Source: Boesenbergia rotunda
Taxonomy: Eukaryota; Streptophyta; Magnoliopsida; Zingiberales; Zingiberaceae
DNA: 64,000 bases
Direction: 5' to 3'
NCBI GenBank assembly: GCA_024364735.1
Contig: JAGFNQ010005637.1
Location: 233,645-297,644, forward strand
Positions 43,984 to 56,501 of the stretch are shown here, piece by piece. The first letter of the stretch is position 1; every line of letters starts with the position of its first letter. Both the position numbers and the translations under genes were made by a program. The notes under the pieces were generated by a model that was given only the letters and a program-made list of their open reading frames with translations, had not been told where the DNA came from and did no database searches.

Positions 43984-45230
43984 TGTTAGGATCTTATCGT
44001 TAAGCTAGAGGGGGAGGGGGGGAGGGGTGAATAACTTACTTTTGATTTTTCTTCCTACAAGTTGTTAGTGCGCAATCGGAAACACAATGAAAATGAAAAT
44101 AAAAACTAACAACTAATAGAACACACCGATTTACATGGTTCGGAGATAAAACTCCTACTCCATGGCTGTCCGTAAGGTGGATGATCCCGATCCTTCGGAG
44201 GATGATTCCCCGGAGCACCTCCGGCTAGCTCTTGTCGCTCCTTGTGGGTGGAGAAACCTCACCACAAATCTTGGACAATCCCTGAGCACTGTAGGCTACT
44301 AACAAGCTTTAACCAAGTAAGTTTCGCCTAGAACTCTCAGCCAAAATCGAGCCCTTTTAAATAGTGCTCTAGGCTGATATGACCGTTACTGGTCGACTGG
44401 TCTATTACCAGTCGACTGGTCCCACTCAAATTCGACCGTTACAGCTTAGCGTTCAAATTTGAGCCACCATCAGTCGACTGATCCAGGAGCAGTCGACTGA
44501 CCACTAGTCGACTGATCCAGGGGCAGTCGACTGACCACCAGTCGACTGGTCCATTACCAGTCGACTGATCTTTTTGTGGTATACACCAGTCGACTGCCCT
44601 GACACCAGTCGACTGATCCACTTCTACACCTAAGGTTTCTCTTCCCCGAGTACATTTCTCTCACACTCGAACCCTAGGATTTCCCGAGTACATTTCCCTC
44701 AGCACTCGACCCCTCACGACCTGGTTGACTCTTCATCCAGCAGCCTCGATTTGTTGTCTTTAAGCCTTCTTCTACTTTGGCTCCCGTCCCTCAGATGTGG
44801 ACACAAGTCCTCGGCTTGCCTCCATGCCATCCTTCACGCATGCCTCGAAGTCCGCTTCCCTCAGCTCATCGTTCCTGCTCCAGCAGCCTCGACCTGTTGC
44901 CTTCAAGCACTCTTTGACTTTGACCCTTGTCCCTCAAATGCGCTCACAAGCCCTCGGCTTGCCTTTATGCCATCCTTCACGTGCGCCTCGAAGTCCGCTT
45001 CCTTCGGCTCATCGTCTCTACTTTGTCCATAGTCCCTCGAATGCACATAAGCCCACGACTTGCCTCCATGCCACCCTTCACCGTACCTGAAGACGTCCAA
45101 CCAAGTCTATGTGTATCCTGCGAACCTGCACACTCAAATACACATATCAAATACAAGGGTGAACCTAACTTAAATCCTTTGCCCAAATATCAAAACACAT
45201 GGTCACTCCGGACCATAGATTGCCTTAACA
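43984..45230 (-). repeat. 3' LTR of gag-only element B1
   Basis: 1,247 bp. On minus it starts TGTTAAGGCAATC at 45230 directly after a polypurine tract (AAAAAGGGAGAGAT), and ends in TCACCCCTCC..TCTAGC..CCTAACA at 43984. At least eight CAGTCGACTGG or close variants lie at 44393-44615, just before a minus-strand TATTTAAAAG (about 44355). Same family as the B2 LTRs and the solo LTR at 31666. Confidence 0.8.
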
Positions 45231-47268
45231 ATCTCTCCCTTTTTGATGTTTGGCAATACGTTTAAGTTAGGGAAAACAAATAGCAAAAACCAAGCTAATA
45301 ACCATTTGGACTTACGTTGCCAAGGCTTCACCTTGGGCTTACACCGCCAATGCATATGCAATGCAAATATGCACGGATCCTATCACAAGGCATCCCCACA
45401 CCTAACCTCCCCAAGAGTTTAGGACTTTTACCAAAAATGGGCTTTTTAAAAACTCTTCAAGGCTCCCCCTACATGGACTTACAAAGGTTTTTTAAGAACA
45501 TCTCCAAGGTTCCCCTTACGCCACCAACTGAGCAATAATGCTCCCCCTTTACCTAAGCTCCCCCTTGACCTAGGATTTCTTGCAAAGGCGTGTTTGGTTT
45601 CCCACTTAAACCCAACACTTCTCCCCCTTTGCCATACATCAAAAAGACTCCAACAATTTCCCTCTTAGTTGATCTTTTAACCTCTAATGATCATAAACAC
45701 AGTGTACTAATCCCTCATAAGATTACACACTTGTTTTGCATCATTTTGACACCTTTTGACTACTGAAACACCAAAATCAGCCATTACCAGTCGACTGCCC
45801 ACTGTCCCAATTGACTGGCACCCTGAAAACCCCATTTTCAGCAATTTTGACCCAATTTCAGAAATGCACCAGAAATTCCACAAATCTCCAAAAAAATCTT
45901 AAATTTTGTAGAGGTTTGTGGTACCCATACCTACTTGGGAAAAATACATTCAAACATGTATCTATCACTATTTTCAAGATTGACACAAAACCCAAAACTG
46001 GCCAAATGGTTCAATTGAACCTTGACCCAAAGTCCTAGTTTTAACCTCCTCTTGATGTCTTTGTCCATACGAAACCACACTGCATCCCTAACATTTGTTT
46101 ATATGGTATTTACACATCAAAAACTATCTTTCATGCTATATGACCCCAATGTCATATTTTCATGCATGAAACTCAAATCCATTGTGCCAAATCCCTAGGA
46201 TTGAGACTTCAAATCCATCTCCACATCCTTTGGCACACATCATGACCCATCTAGACTTTTGAAAGAAATCCTCCCGGGATCCAAAGACCATGAGTCCCGA
46301 CTTGGCTCCTAGAGCTTCCCCTTGAGCTCTTAGCCTTAGGCACCTCCCTAGGTGACTCAACAAACGCTAGACCACACCGGTGTACCTCCGGTGACTCTTG
46401 GTCTACAACCTTAACCTTGGACCCCATATCCTTAGTTAAGACCTTCTTCTTGCTTTTAAATAGCATCCCCTTGTCATTTTTGGACTTCCCCTCTTTGTCA
46501 TAGTTATATACTACCCTAGCATACTTCTTTTCATTGACATTGGAGAACTTAGACCGGTATCCTAACCCCGATGTATCATTGTTGGGTTTTTGACCACCCA
46601 ACACCATACCTAAACCCTTAGATTCAATAGTGAATCTATCTAGGGTCTTTTCTAATTTATCAAGCTTTGCCCTTTAAGCTTGATTTTCCCTTTCTACGTT
46701 CTTAAACCTAGAATCAACATGTCCATCTTAGACACTCCTTGACCCACCCATCCTATGCATGTGTCTCCCCTTCTTGGGGTTAATGCCTTGGTCCTTAGGT
46801 CTAATGGTTTTGGATTTATCATGATGCATGATTTTCCTAGGGTTTTGATCTACAATATTAACCCTACTCCTATCATGATATTTAAATCCGAAGTTATGCA
46901 TGGGTAAATAATTGACATTATTTCTAACATGCATGGGGAAATTTGAATTAACTCTAAAGTTAGGGATTACCTCCCTTATCCTTGTAGCTCCCCCTAGATG
47001 TGAGCTTTTCTTCTTCTCCTTCATTTCCCATTTTCTCAAATGCTCTAATTTCTTGAATTCTTCTTTTCTTGAGCATTTAGTGTGGTAGTGTCCTATCTCA
47101 CCACATGTGAAACACCTTATATGCTTCTTATCCTTCTTTGCTCCATCCCTACAACTCATGTTAGTTTTCAAATTACTTGAATTGAGTTTAGGGTTTACCT
47201 CCTTTTTCTTACCCGATGGACACTTGTCCTTGTAGTGTCCCTTTTGATTGCACCCAAAGCAAATTATG
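45231..47268 (-). pseudogene. B1 internal region with broken gag, no pol
   Basis: Gag-derived frame on minus, about 47268 to 46160, with two CCHC zinc knuckles (CFGCNQKGHYKDKC and CFTCGEIGHYHTKC), a basic tail and HNFGFKYHDRSRVN, then a stop near 46727 and a second stretch (VDQESPEVHRCGLAFVESPRE). From 46160 to the polypurine tract at 45231 there is no protease, integrase or reverse transcriptase. The capsid part is missing because element A is inserted at 47268/47269, inside gag. Codons that are stops here are sense in B2 and vice versa. Confidence 0.8.
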
Positions 47269-47391
47269 TGTCCCCGAGCTATCCGAGACCAGCTCAAGCA
47301 GTATGTGCCCCGAGACCAGCTCGGGGAAGAGTCCCTGAGACCATCTCAGGAGAGAAATGCCTGAGACCAGCTTGGGAAGAGTTCCCGAGAC

Positions 47392-48127
47392 TAGGGGTGA
47401 GTATTCGGTTAAAACCGAACTGAACCGAATAGATCGAAAATCGAATAAACCGAATTTTTTCCAAAAAACCGAACCGACCGAATTTGTGAATCAAAACTAA
47501 TAAAACCAAACCGATAAAAAATCAGTTAATTCGGTTTTTAACCGATTTGACCGAATAATTTTGACCCTAATCTAATTTTGTGTATTATATTTGTTTAGAT
47601 GTGAATGAAAATTAAAAAAATAATCAAATTAATCTGTACATCGATAATTTTTAACCGATAAATAATTAATCTATACATCTGTAATCGAATTTTGCTGTCC
47701 TAATCGATAATTTTTTAAAATATACTAAATTTTCTTTCTTAACAATTCAATCTAAATAGAATCTCGACTCTTAAATTGGCCTGAGACTACTTTTTCTTGA
47801 TTGTCATTAGTGTAATTGTTTTTTATTTTATCTTTTCGTTGATGATTGTGATGTTGCAGACGTGCACTACAGCAGGCAGCACCGCAGTGCGCAGTCCAGC
47901 CTACCCTGCGGTCCAACCCTCACGGCCCATCCAAACCGAATTGATAATTTCAGTTTTTTCGGTTTAACCGAATAATAACATGAAAAACCGAAACCGAACC
48001 GATATAACCGAAATAACTGAATTTTAAAAACTGAATTAACCGAAATTCCGAATTAACCGAACCGAAATTAAAAAATCGGTTGGTTCGGTCGATTTATTCG
48101 ATTTACCTGAATTTTTGCTCACCCCTA
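47392..48127. mobile_element. hAT MITE with perfect 8-bp target duplication
   Basis: 736 bp, ends TAGGGGTGAG and CTCACCCCTA, flanked by CCCGAGAC on both sides (47384-47391 and 48128-48135). The inverted ends extend inwards through CCGAACCGAA/TTCGGTTCGG-type words. No transposase. It interrupts the tandem array of the element A LTR. Confidence 0.9.
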
Positions 48128-48385
48128 CCCGAGACTAGCTTGGGAGAGAAATGCCTGAGACTAGCTCGGGGAAGAGTCCTCGAAACTAGCTTGGGAGAGA
48201 AATGCCTGAGATCAACTCAGGCGGAGAGTGCACGACACCAACTTGGGAGAGAAGTACCCGAGACCAACTCAGGAGAGAAGCGCCCAAGACCAACTCGAGA
48301 GAGGAGTGCCTAAGTTGGTCTCGGACATTGAAAGTTCCCGAGCTTAACTCGGAGGGAGGAGCCCGAGACCAACTCGGGAGAGAGA

Positions 48386-50635
48386 TGTTGGGAACGAGAT
48401 GGCTAGAGAGGGGGGGGGGGGGTGAATATAGCCAATCACTTCGCTTTGAAGAGTTATCAAATTTCTGCACTTGAAGTTATTAATAGCACAGCGGAAGTAT
48501 GGGAAAACAAAACTTGCAGAAACTAAAACCAAAACCTAACTAGCAAGATTAGCAAGATCGCTAACAAGGAGATTTTACAAGGTTCGGGGATAACTTGCCC
48601 CTACTCCTTGGCGTGCCCTTAAGGTGGGCGATCCCTTGATCGTCGGCAGATCAAGCCCCGGTGATCACCGGATATGAAGCAATCCTCCTTCTCGGTGGAG
48701 AAATCTCTCCATAGTGTGTTTCAAACAATGATATAGAATGAGCACAAAGAAACAACAAGAAGGATCTTACTCAACCACTTAGCAAGGACAAAAACACAGC
48801 AAGCTTCCCTGAGCTCCACCCAGTGGCGATCTCACGCAGAACCCTTCTCCGTGTCTTCCCACTGTCGGACTCCAAGCCTCTTGTTTTCTCCTTCAAGCGC
48901 TCAAGTATGATGATTGCTTCTCAATAGCTTGCTCAGAATGATTGAAGAACTCAAGAACAGCAAGCTTGATGTAGAGCCAAAACAGAAACACAGGAACTCA
49001 AGAGCACACAGATTGTTTTTTTTTGAACACCGCAACTCACGTTCCTTTTGTTTCTCCGCTAAGCAACAGATGATCTCATCTCCAGCAGCCTACAGCTGCC
49101 TCACTGCCAACGCGCCAGCTACACTGAACCCTAACTGAACTTCCTGAGCTCCCTCAGCCAAGCTTCAGTTAGCAGCTTCAGTCCTGCATCCAGCCGTTGC
49201 AACCTGTGTGGAGAAAGGGACAAACCTGCTCCAAGGAAAGCTCTCTTTGACTTCTCCTTGAGTGTTTGAATCCTCCCCTGTCACCTGAAACTTAATCAGA
49301 GTATTAGAGCAGCAAATCAGACAGCATATCAAATATCAGAGGAAAGTGGCAGCGAATCGGTTGTGTTCAGACGCGATCAGAGCGTCTGACAGTGCAGTTT
49401 GAATTAAAGTGATCGGTCACCTGACCGATCAGAGAGCCTCTTGATCGGTCACCAGACCGATCAGGCTGGTCCCGGATCGATCAGGATTCGTCCTGATCGA
49501 TCCCCAACGCTCAATCAGAAATCGCGATTTCTTTGAGATTCTCCTGGACCGATCACCAGATCGATCCCGGGTCGTGGATCGTTCACCTGACCGATCCACC
49601 CTTATATTGGGCAATTTCTGAGTTTCGCGGGCTAGGCCTTTTGATCGGTCAACTGACCGACCAGGGATCTTCCTGATCGGTCAGCAGTCCGATCAGGTCA
49701 TCCCCAGACCGATCAGGCTTCGTCCTGATCGATCTTAGTGAGGAGCCCGCGAAGCTGGATCGTTCAACAGAACAATCTGTACAGTGATCCTGATCGGTCA
49801 GCAGACCGATCAGGAGCTGTTCAGCAAGTGAACTCAACCTCACTGCTTGCTCCCTGATCGGTCACCAGACTGATCAGGAGCCAGTCAATGGGTGAAACGC
49901 ATGCTCCCTGATCGGTCACCAGATCGATCAGGAGCAGCACAGTAGGTTCCCAACCTCACTGTGTGCTCCCTGATCGGTCACCCAACCGATCAGTCATCGC
50001 TGGATCGGTCACCAGACCGATCCACGAAGGAGCAGCGTGCGAAAATCCCTGATCGATCACCAGACCGATCCAGGGACTCAAACTCAGCCCTCCAAGCTAA
50101 GTTTCCATCCACCTTAGCCTTCCAAGCTAAGGATTTTCCATCTAACCCTCCAAGTTGGGAATTTGCACCTAACCCTCCAAGTTAGGACTTTTCACCTAGC
50201 CCTCCAAGCTAGGACTTTTCACCCAACCCTTCCGAGTTAGAACTTCATCCAACCTAGCCCTCCAAGCTAGGCACCTGACCCTCCAAGCCAGGACTTTTTC
50301 ACCTAATTCTCCAGGATGGGAATTTGCACCTAACCCTCCAAGTTAGGACTTTTCACCTAGCCCTCCAAGCTAAGACTTTTCACCTAGCCCTCCAAGCTAG
50401 GACTTTTCACCCAACCTTTCCGAATTAGGACTTTTCCAACACCTAGCCCTCCAAGCTAGGATTTTTCACACCTAACCCTCCAGGTTAGGATTTTTCCAAC
50501 ACCTAGCCCTCCAAGCTAGAATCCTCCAAATCATGCCTAATCCTCGATCAGGACTTAATCATAATCATCATCATCAACCTAAACTAAAATCGTTGTCAAC
50601 ACCAAAACAACAATCAGGGCCAGACTGCATCAACA
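48386..50635 (-). mobile_element. Solo LTR of the C family (C1)
   Basis: 2,250 bp, TGTTGGGAAC at the left and GCATCAACA at the right, flanked by AGAGA (48381-48385 and 50636-50640). It holds many copies of GATCGGTCACCAGACCGATC-like palindromes (about 49410-50075) and an array of about 28-bp units CCCTCCAAGCTAGGACTTTT (about 50085-50520). Same ends and inner words as the C2 LTR at 52250. A G run at 48410-48421 precedes the TGAATATAGCC end motif. Confidence 0.88.
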
Positions 50636-51201
50636 AGAGAGAGGACAGATAAGGAGAAGTTTACCATTAACGAGGATAATGATACACTTAATACAGGCGG
50701 CGACAGTTTCAAGCACCCCCTCTCTGAATAGGAAAACTGATAGGTAGTTATGACCCACAACGCATGATTTAATATACGCGACAATCGTTACCAATAGCTC
50801 CCTGTGAACGACAGCTGGTAGGTAACCACGAACCAGGAAGTGTGGGAATAGGGAAAGCGGTTACAGGAATGTGGGAGCATCTGAAGGAAGGGGACAATGA
50901 TTATATAAGGTGCTTTGGCACCTAAGTAAAAGGGGGGGTCTCTCTTGAACTCTAGATAATTGATTCTTCTTGCTCCTTCCTATTTGCTATTAATTTCTAA
51001 CTTAAGCATCCGAGAGGACTCCGCCGGAATTCATTCCGATGTATCCCTTTAACGCTTGTGTTAATCTCACAGGCGCGGACGTGCTCCTTTGTCATCACTC
51101 AAGGCTACACCACGGTGACCTGTCGTCCACGTCGTAAACTTCCAGAATAAGTTTGATGACGTCTGTGGCAAGCAAGACTAACTACCAAAAGGAACACTGT
51201 G

Positions 51202-52249
51202 ATGGCAGAACCGGAAGGGCAACCAACCAGTTTGACACGGGAGGAACTGGACCGCCTAATCGCCAACACCGTTCGAGGGGCGCTGGAGCATCATCAAATC
51301 GAACAAGCTCCTTCTCAATGGGCAAATCTGTTACAGGCAGACTCCGAGAGAGCATCAACTTCCTATGTTCGGAATCGGAGATCCATGTCACCTTCGGGTG
51401 TGCCCGTGAATGGGGCCCTAGGATATAGACGAGACTCCAATCTAGAGAAAGCGTATACAATCGCTTTCAGCATTCTACGCCATGAAGAGGGACAAGGGAA
51501 GAGTGAACATGTAAAGGTTCTCCCAAAATGCACATCTTTGCCATTAGTCTGAGACATTGTGGATGACTCCATGCCCAAACAATTCTGCGGTGCCGAAATT
51601 GCTGATTACGATGGGAAAACATATCCCGAAGATCATATTTGCAAGTTCGAGAACGTGACTCCGTTGCACCAATATACAGATGGTGTGAAGTGCTGGGTAT
51701 TTTTGAATACGTTATCAAGAGCAGCGCAACAGTGGTTCTAGAGGTTGCTACAAGATTTCATAAACTCCTTCCTGAAGTTTAAAATTGTCTTCTTGCACCA
51801 CTTCGCCAGTAGCCGGCGATATCATAAGACAACACTAAATAGGAGAGCAAGGAGTCGTTGAAGGACTACATCCAGCAGTTTAATTGGGTGGTGCAGGATG
51901 TGTTGAGCGCCACTTCAGAGATTCTCGTCAGTGCCTTTACATAAGGACTCGTTGAAGGAGATTTCTTCCATCCCTTGTGAAAAAGCTACCGACTAGCTTT
52001 GATGATCTATTGGGGTGGGCAGTCAAGCACGTTAATGTCGAGGTGTAGCATGCCCGCCATAAGGATTCTGTAGGTACACCTATTTGGATTTCAAAACAAT
52101 TCGAGAGAAAGGAGCCACCTGCTCCTATACGGGTGAAGGATTCTCGCTCCGGCAGAAACCATTGGGACACTAAGAAGAAGCTGGTGGAAACAATGGACAC
52201 TGAAGGACCCACATTGCGTGAGAAATACTATGATTTTTATGACAGTACT
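51202..52249 (+). pseudogene. Gypsy gag of element A, broken
   Basis: Starts at the ATG at 51202. The leader contains LTREELDRLIANTVRGALE. The retrotransposon-gag capsid region follows (DYDGKTYPEDHICKFENV, CWVFLNTLSRAAQQWF), then SLKDYIQQFN-like and WAVKHVNVE-like stretches in shifted frames. In-frame stops occur at 51550-51552 and 51739-51741. It is cut at 52249/52250 by the C2 insertion within a KYYDFYDST motif, so the zinc knuckle and pol of element A are not seen in the window. Confidence 0.75.
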
Positions 52250-54294
52250 TGTTGGAACCCAGATGGCTAGAGAGGGGGGGGGTGAATATAGCCAAACACT
52301 AATTCTTGTTCTTTGCAAACTTCTGTGATCAGGGTTAGCAGCAGCGGAAACAAAAACACAGAAGCAGAAATGAAAAACAGCAAATAAAAACACAGAGAAA
52401 GCAAACCGACGCTAACACCGCGATGTACAAGGTTCGGGGATAACTTGCCCCTACTCCTTGGTGTGCCCGTAAGGTGGGAGATCTCTTGATCGTCGGGAGA
52501 TCAAGCCCCGGTGAACACCGGATAAGATAGAGACTCCTTCACGGTGGAGAAACCTCTCCACAGATCTCACAGATGATTGAGCTTAAGTACAAGAGATCAC
52601 ACAAGAAGGAACACTCACAAAGACCTCACAGGAATGAAACAAGATCGCTCAAGCACAAAGCAACAGAGAGCACGAACACCGCCCAGCCAAACTTCCCAAG
52701 TTTCTGTCTTGTTCGCCTTGGCCCCTCTGCATCCAGCTTTGTCTCTTAAGCTCCCTCTCACCATCGCAAGCTTCATCAGCATCCACTGAGCCAGCCTGAA
52801 CCCACTGACCTTCCTGAGCACTCAGTCCACTGAAGACCTCCTCTTTAGCTGAGTCTCCGTCAGTCGCCAGCTGCTCCAGTTGCCATTGAAACCTGAGAAG
52901 GAGAAACAAACAAACCTGCTCCAAGGAAAGCCTCCCATTGACCCTCCTTGAGTGTTTGAATCACCTGCTATCACCTGCACACTCCAACAGAGGCTTAGCA
53001 ATGCATATCAAAAAGAAATCAGCAATTAGCAGAGAATCGGCAGTGAAAACAGACGCGATCAGAGCTTCTGACAACTTATATGAATTAAAGTTCTGCTCCT
53101 GATCGGTCCCCAGACCGATCAGGGAGGAGCCTGATCGGTCACCAGACCAATCCAGTAGTCTTCTGCATACTCCTGATTGGTCCCCAGACCTATCCATCAA
53201 TCTGCTACACACTCCAGATCGGTCCCCAGACCAATCAGGCTCCAGCCTGATCGGTCACCAGACCAATCAGGCCACTCTCAGACCAATCAAGCTCCATCCT
53301 GATCTGTCCAGGTCTGATCAAATCCTAAGTCTTTGATCAGTCACCAGATCATTCAGAACCTGATTAGTAGGGGAACTCAACTCACTGAGTGCTCCCTGAT
53401 CGGTCACCGGACCGATCAGGAGCCGTTCAGTGAGTGAAACGCATACTCCCTGATCGGTTACCAGACCGATCAGTCATCGCTGGATCGGTCACCAGACCGA
53501 TCCACGAAGGAGCACCGTGCCAACTCCCTTGATCGGTCACTAGACCGATCCAGGGGCTCCAACCTAGCCCTCCAAGCTAGGATTTCATCCAACCTAGCCC
53601 TCCAAGCTAGGATTTTTCCATCTAACCCTCCAAGTTGGTAATTTGCACCTAACCCTCCAAGTTAGGACTTTTCTCCTAGCCCTCCAAGCTAGGACTTTTC
53701 ACCCAACCCTTCCGAGTTAGACTTTATCCAACCTAGCTTCACTCACTAGGACCTGGCTTCACTCACCAGGGTTTTGGTCACCCGGCTTCACTCACCGGGA
53801 CCCGGCTTCACTCACCGGGACCCGGCTTCACTCACCGGGATTTCAACCTAGCTTCACTCACTAGGATTTCCATCACCTGGCTTCACTCTCCAGGACCCGG
53901 CTTCACTCACCGAGATTTCCATCACCTGGCTTCACTCACCAGGATTTCCACCACCTGGCTTCACTCACCAGGACCCGGCTTCACTCACCGGGATTTCCAT
54001 CACCTGGCTTCACTCACCAGGACCCGACTTCACTCACCGGGATTCACTCACCAGGACCCGGCTTCACTCCCCAGGACCCGGCTTCACTCACCGGGATTTC
54101 CATCACCTGGCTTCACTCACCAGGACCCGGCTTCACTCACCGGGATTTCAACCTAGCTTCCAAGCTAGGACTTTTCACATGCCAATGTGCGATCTCCTGA
54201 TCCACCTAGACTTAACCCGAATTCAACCAAACTTGAATCAAACTTAAATCGGTGTCAACACCAAAACAACAATCAGGGTTAGACTGCATCAACA
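52250..54294 (-). repeat. 3' LTR of C-family element C2
   Basis: 2,045 bp. On minus it starts TGTTGATGCAGTC at 54294, right after a polypurine tract (AAAAAGGGGGAGAT), and ends at 52250 with ACCCCCCC..TCTAGCCATC..TTCCAACA. It contains GATCGGTCACCAGACCGATC-like palindromes (53100-53560) and a long array built on CCCGGCTTCACTCACCGGGA (53730-54160) that the C1 copy lacks. Confidence 0.82.
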
Positions 54295-56501
54295 ATCTCC
54301 CCCTTTTTGTTGTTTGACAACTCGATTTAAGTTTATGCATTAATGATCAATTGAAGGCAGTTCAATTATCGTAAGGGAATCAAGATCCTCCCCCTACAAT
54401 AACCCTAAACTTAATCAACCATTTTCTCCCCCTTGTCAAACATCGAAAAGGGTATGATTATTAAGTTTGAACATACCTCCCCCTCAAACACGGGTCTCTC
54501 CCCAAATCCAAAATAATCAAAAGATAATTTTTGAATTGCATATGAAAGACATATACCATAAATGTATCATGGCAACAATGTATATGCATCATATGGAAAT
54601 AAGTATGAATTGCACATGTAAACATATACAGAAATATATCATAGTCAAACATGTATATGTTTCATATGACAAGTAATAATGCAGCTTCATCAGACTTATG
54701 ATTGATACAGAAATTTTTTTGATGTATCTATGAACAATCAGTTTTCAAAAAAATTTCTGTAATGCTGATTCATTCAAGATCAGACTGCATTAACATTTGG
54801 AGTTTCATGTGAAGACATATACAGAAGTATATCATGGTCAAATACGTATATGTTTCACATGACAGGTAAGGAATGCATCTGTATCTGACACATAGTCCTG
54901 ATTGGTCTCCGTGACCGATCAGGTTCGTTGATCACGTGATACAGAAACATATCTGATTAGTCTGGGGTGCGATCAGATTTCAGAAAAATTTCTGAAACTC
55001 TGATACGTTCCTGATCAGACTGCATTAACAATTGACATTCCATAACCGGGGAGTAGACTCTATTGATATTCAATATTTTAGAAAAATTGCTGAAACACGA
55101 CATTAAGAACAACAGTCATGACTCAACAAACCCTTTCTTATGGATTTGAACATTCCAACATAGGTTTGTATCAAATCAGCATTTTAATACTTGATGTTTT
55201 CGAAAAATTTCTGAGAATCAAAGGTCTTAAAAATTCCTACCCTTCTTTGAACACTTGAACCAACTTGTACTCACTTAGTACCAGGTTTGTACCAATGGAT
55301 GATCAAGTATGTTTCAATTGTACTTGGTTTGTATTATATTTGTGTGTGGTATGATCATTACACTGATACAATTCGATGAGAAGAGATTGGCTTGAGGAGG
55401 TTTTGGATCAATTTGGAACGATCTGGGAGTTCCTTGACCAGAGTTGGTCTGATCGGTCACCAGACTGATCAGAGGGATCCCTGATCGGTCGGTGGACCGA
55501 TCTGGGTTCAGACAGAAGGTTTTTCAGTTTCAGATTTCAGAAACTGATTTCAGCAATTCTGAAATCAGGTTTGTTTCAATTCTTAGCCATTCCCAAACCC
55601 CTAATTCAATTGATTTTAATTACTTTGGTTCCAAACATGGGGTCCCTTAACCATGTGTTATTCCATATCAAGAATTAAGAGTTTTTATGAGGAGAAACAA
55701 CACATGTTTGTATCAATTTTGATGAATACGTTCTAAGTATGAACTTGAGTCCCAAACACAGGTTTATATCAAAGCATGATCAGTGGGAAATCAAACAAGT
55801 CATGGAACTTAAAACATCATAACCTATGTGATCATGTTGTTCTTAACCAAAATTAGGTTTGTGCCAATTCCAATGAATGATCAAAATTCTAAAACATGCT
55901 TATTTCACATCATGATCAATTTAAGCTATGTGTTCATATTGTTCTTAATCAAAATGACATGTCATAGATTAATGTTAATCATCCAAACATCAAAGTCATG
56001 ACATACTCATCTAGATTCATCTCCAAAATAATAAGAAAAGCTTAAGCCTAGGCCTTAAACTCATGTTCTTTGTCTAATCATGTATTGTGAGATTTTCATA
56101 GTGATTTTCACAAATCATGTGTTCTTCATGTTGGCATAATACATACAAGAAAATCATGGCATACTTGACCATGGAAGAACTTAAACACTAAAGTAGATTA
56201 TACCATGACTAAGTATTTTAACACATGAATACCATAAAAATCACTAGCCAAGGGATTATATTGTCATAAGATCTAAAACAATGGAGCTCAAAGCATTTAA
56301 TTCGAATTTTCCATAACCATCCATGTGAATGACAATTTTGCTTTTGGTCATGGGTTTGGAGCACCAAATATCAACCTCCCATGTTGATAGATGCTCCCCC
56401 TCAAATAATGCTTATACAATTCTAAAGATAGAAGTTTTAGGTACCCAAATTTTAGGACCTAAAGAATCTACAATGAATGACTTTGGCACCCATGCCTTAG
56501 T
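54295..56501 (-). mobile_element. C2 internal region, gag tail only, 5' side lost
   Basis: On minus the first 220 bases (56501-56280) read TKAWVPKSFIVDSLG and GPKIWVPKT, resembling the linker that follows gag in copia-like elements, then stops. The rest, down to the polypurine tract at 54295, is non-coding AT-rich DNA with repeated ACATATACAGAAATATATC words (54600-54870). No reverse transcriptase. Its 5' part and 5' LTR are absent because element B2 starts at 56502. Confidence 0.5.

Larger units (their letters stand above)
47269..51140 (+). repeat. 5' LTR of gypsy element A, carrying two nested insertions
   Basis: Begins TGTCCCCGAG at 47269 inside the B1 gag. Net LTR length is about 0.9 kb after removing the hAT MITE (47392-48127) and solo LTR C1 (48386-50635). 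It holds an array of about 30-bp units built on CCGAGACCAGCTCGGGAGAG at 47280-47391 and 48128-48385, and a TATA box (ATTATATAAGG) at 50891. The 3' end is uncertain: TTCCA near 51136 is one candidate, and no clean primer site is seen. Confidence 0.6.

Noticed and set aside
49410..54170. CRISPR-like pattern of short palindromic repeats with spacers
   Set aside because: Spacing is irregular, the repeats are degenerate, they lie inside LTRs of a plant retrotransposon, and no cas gene exists here.
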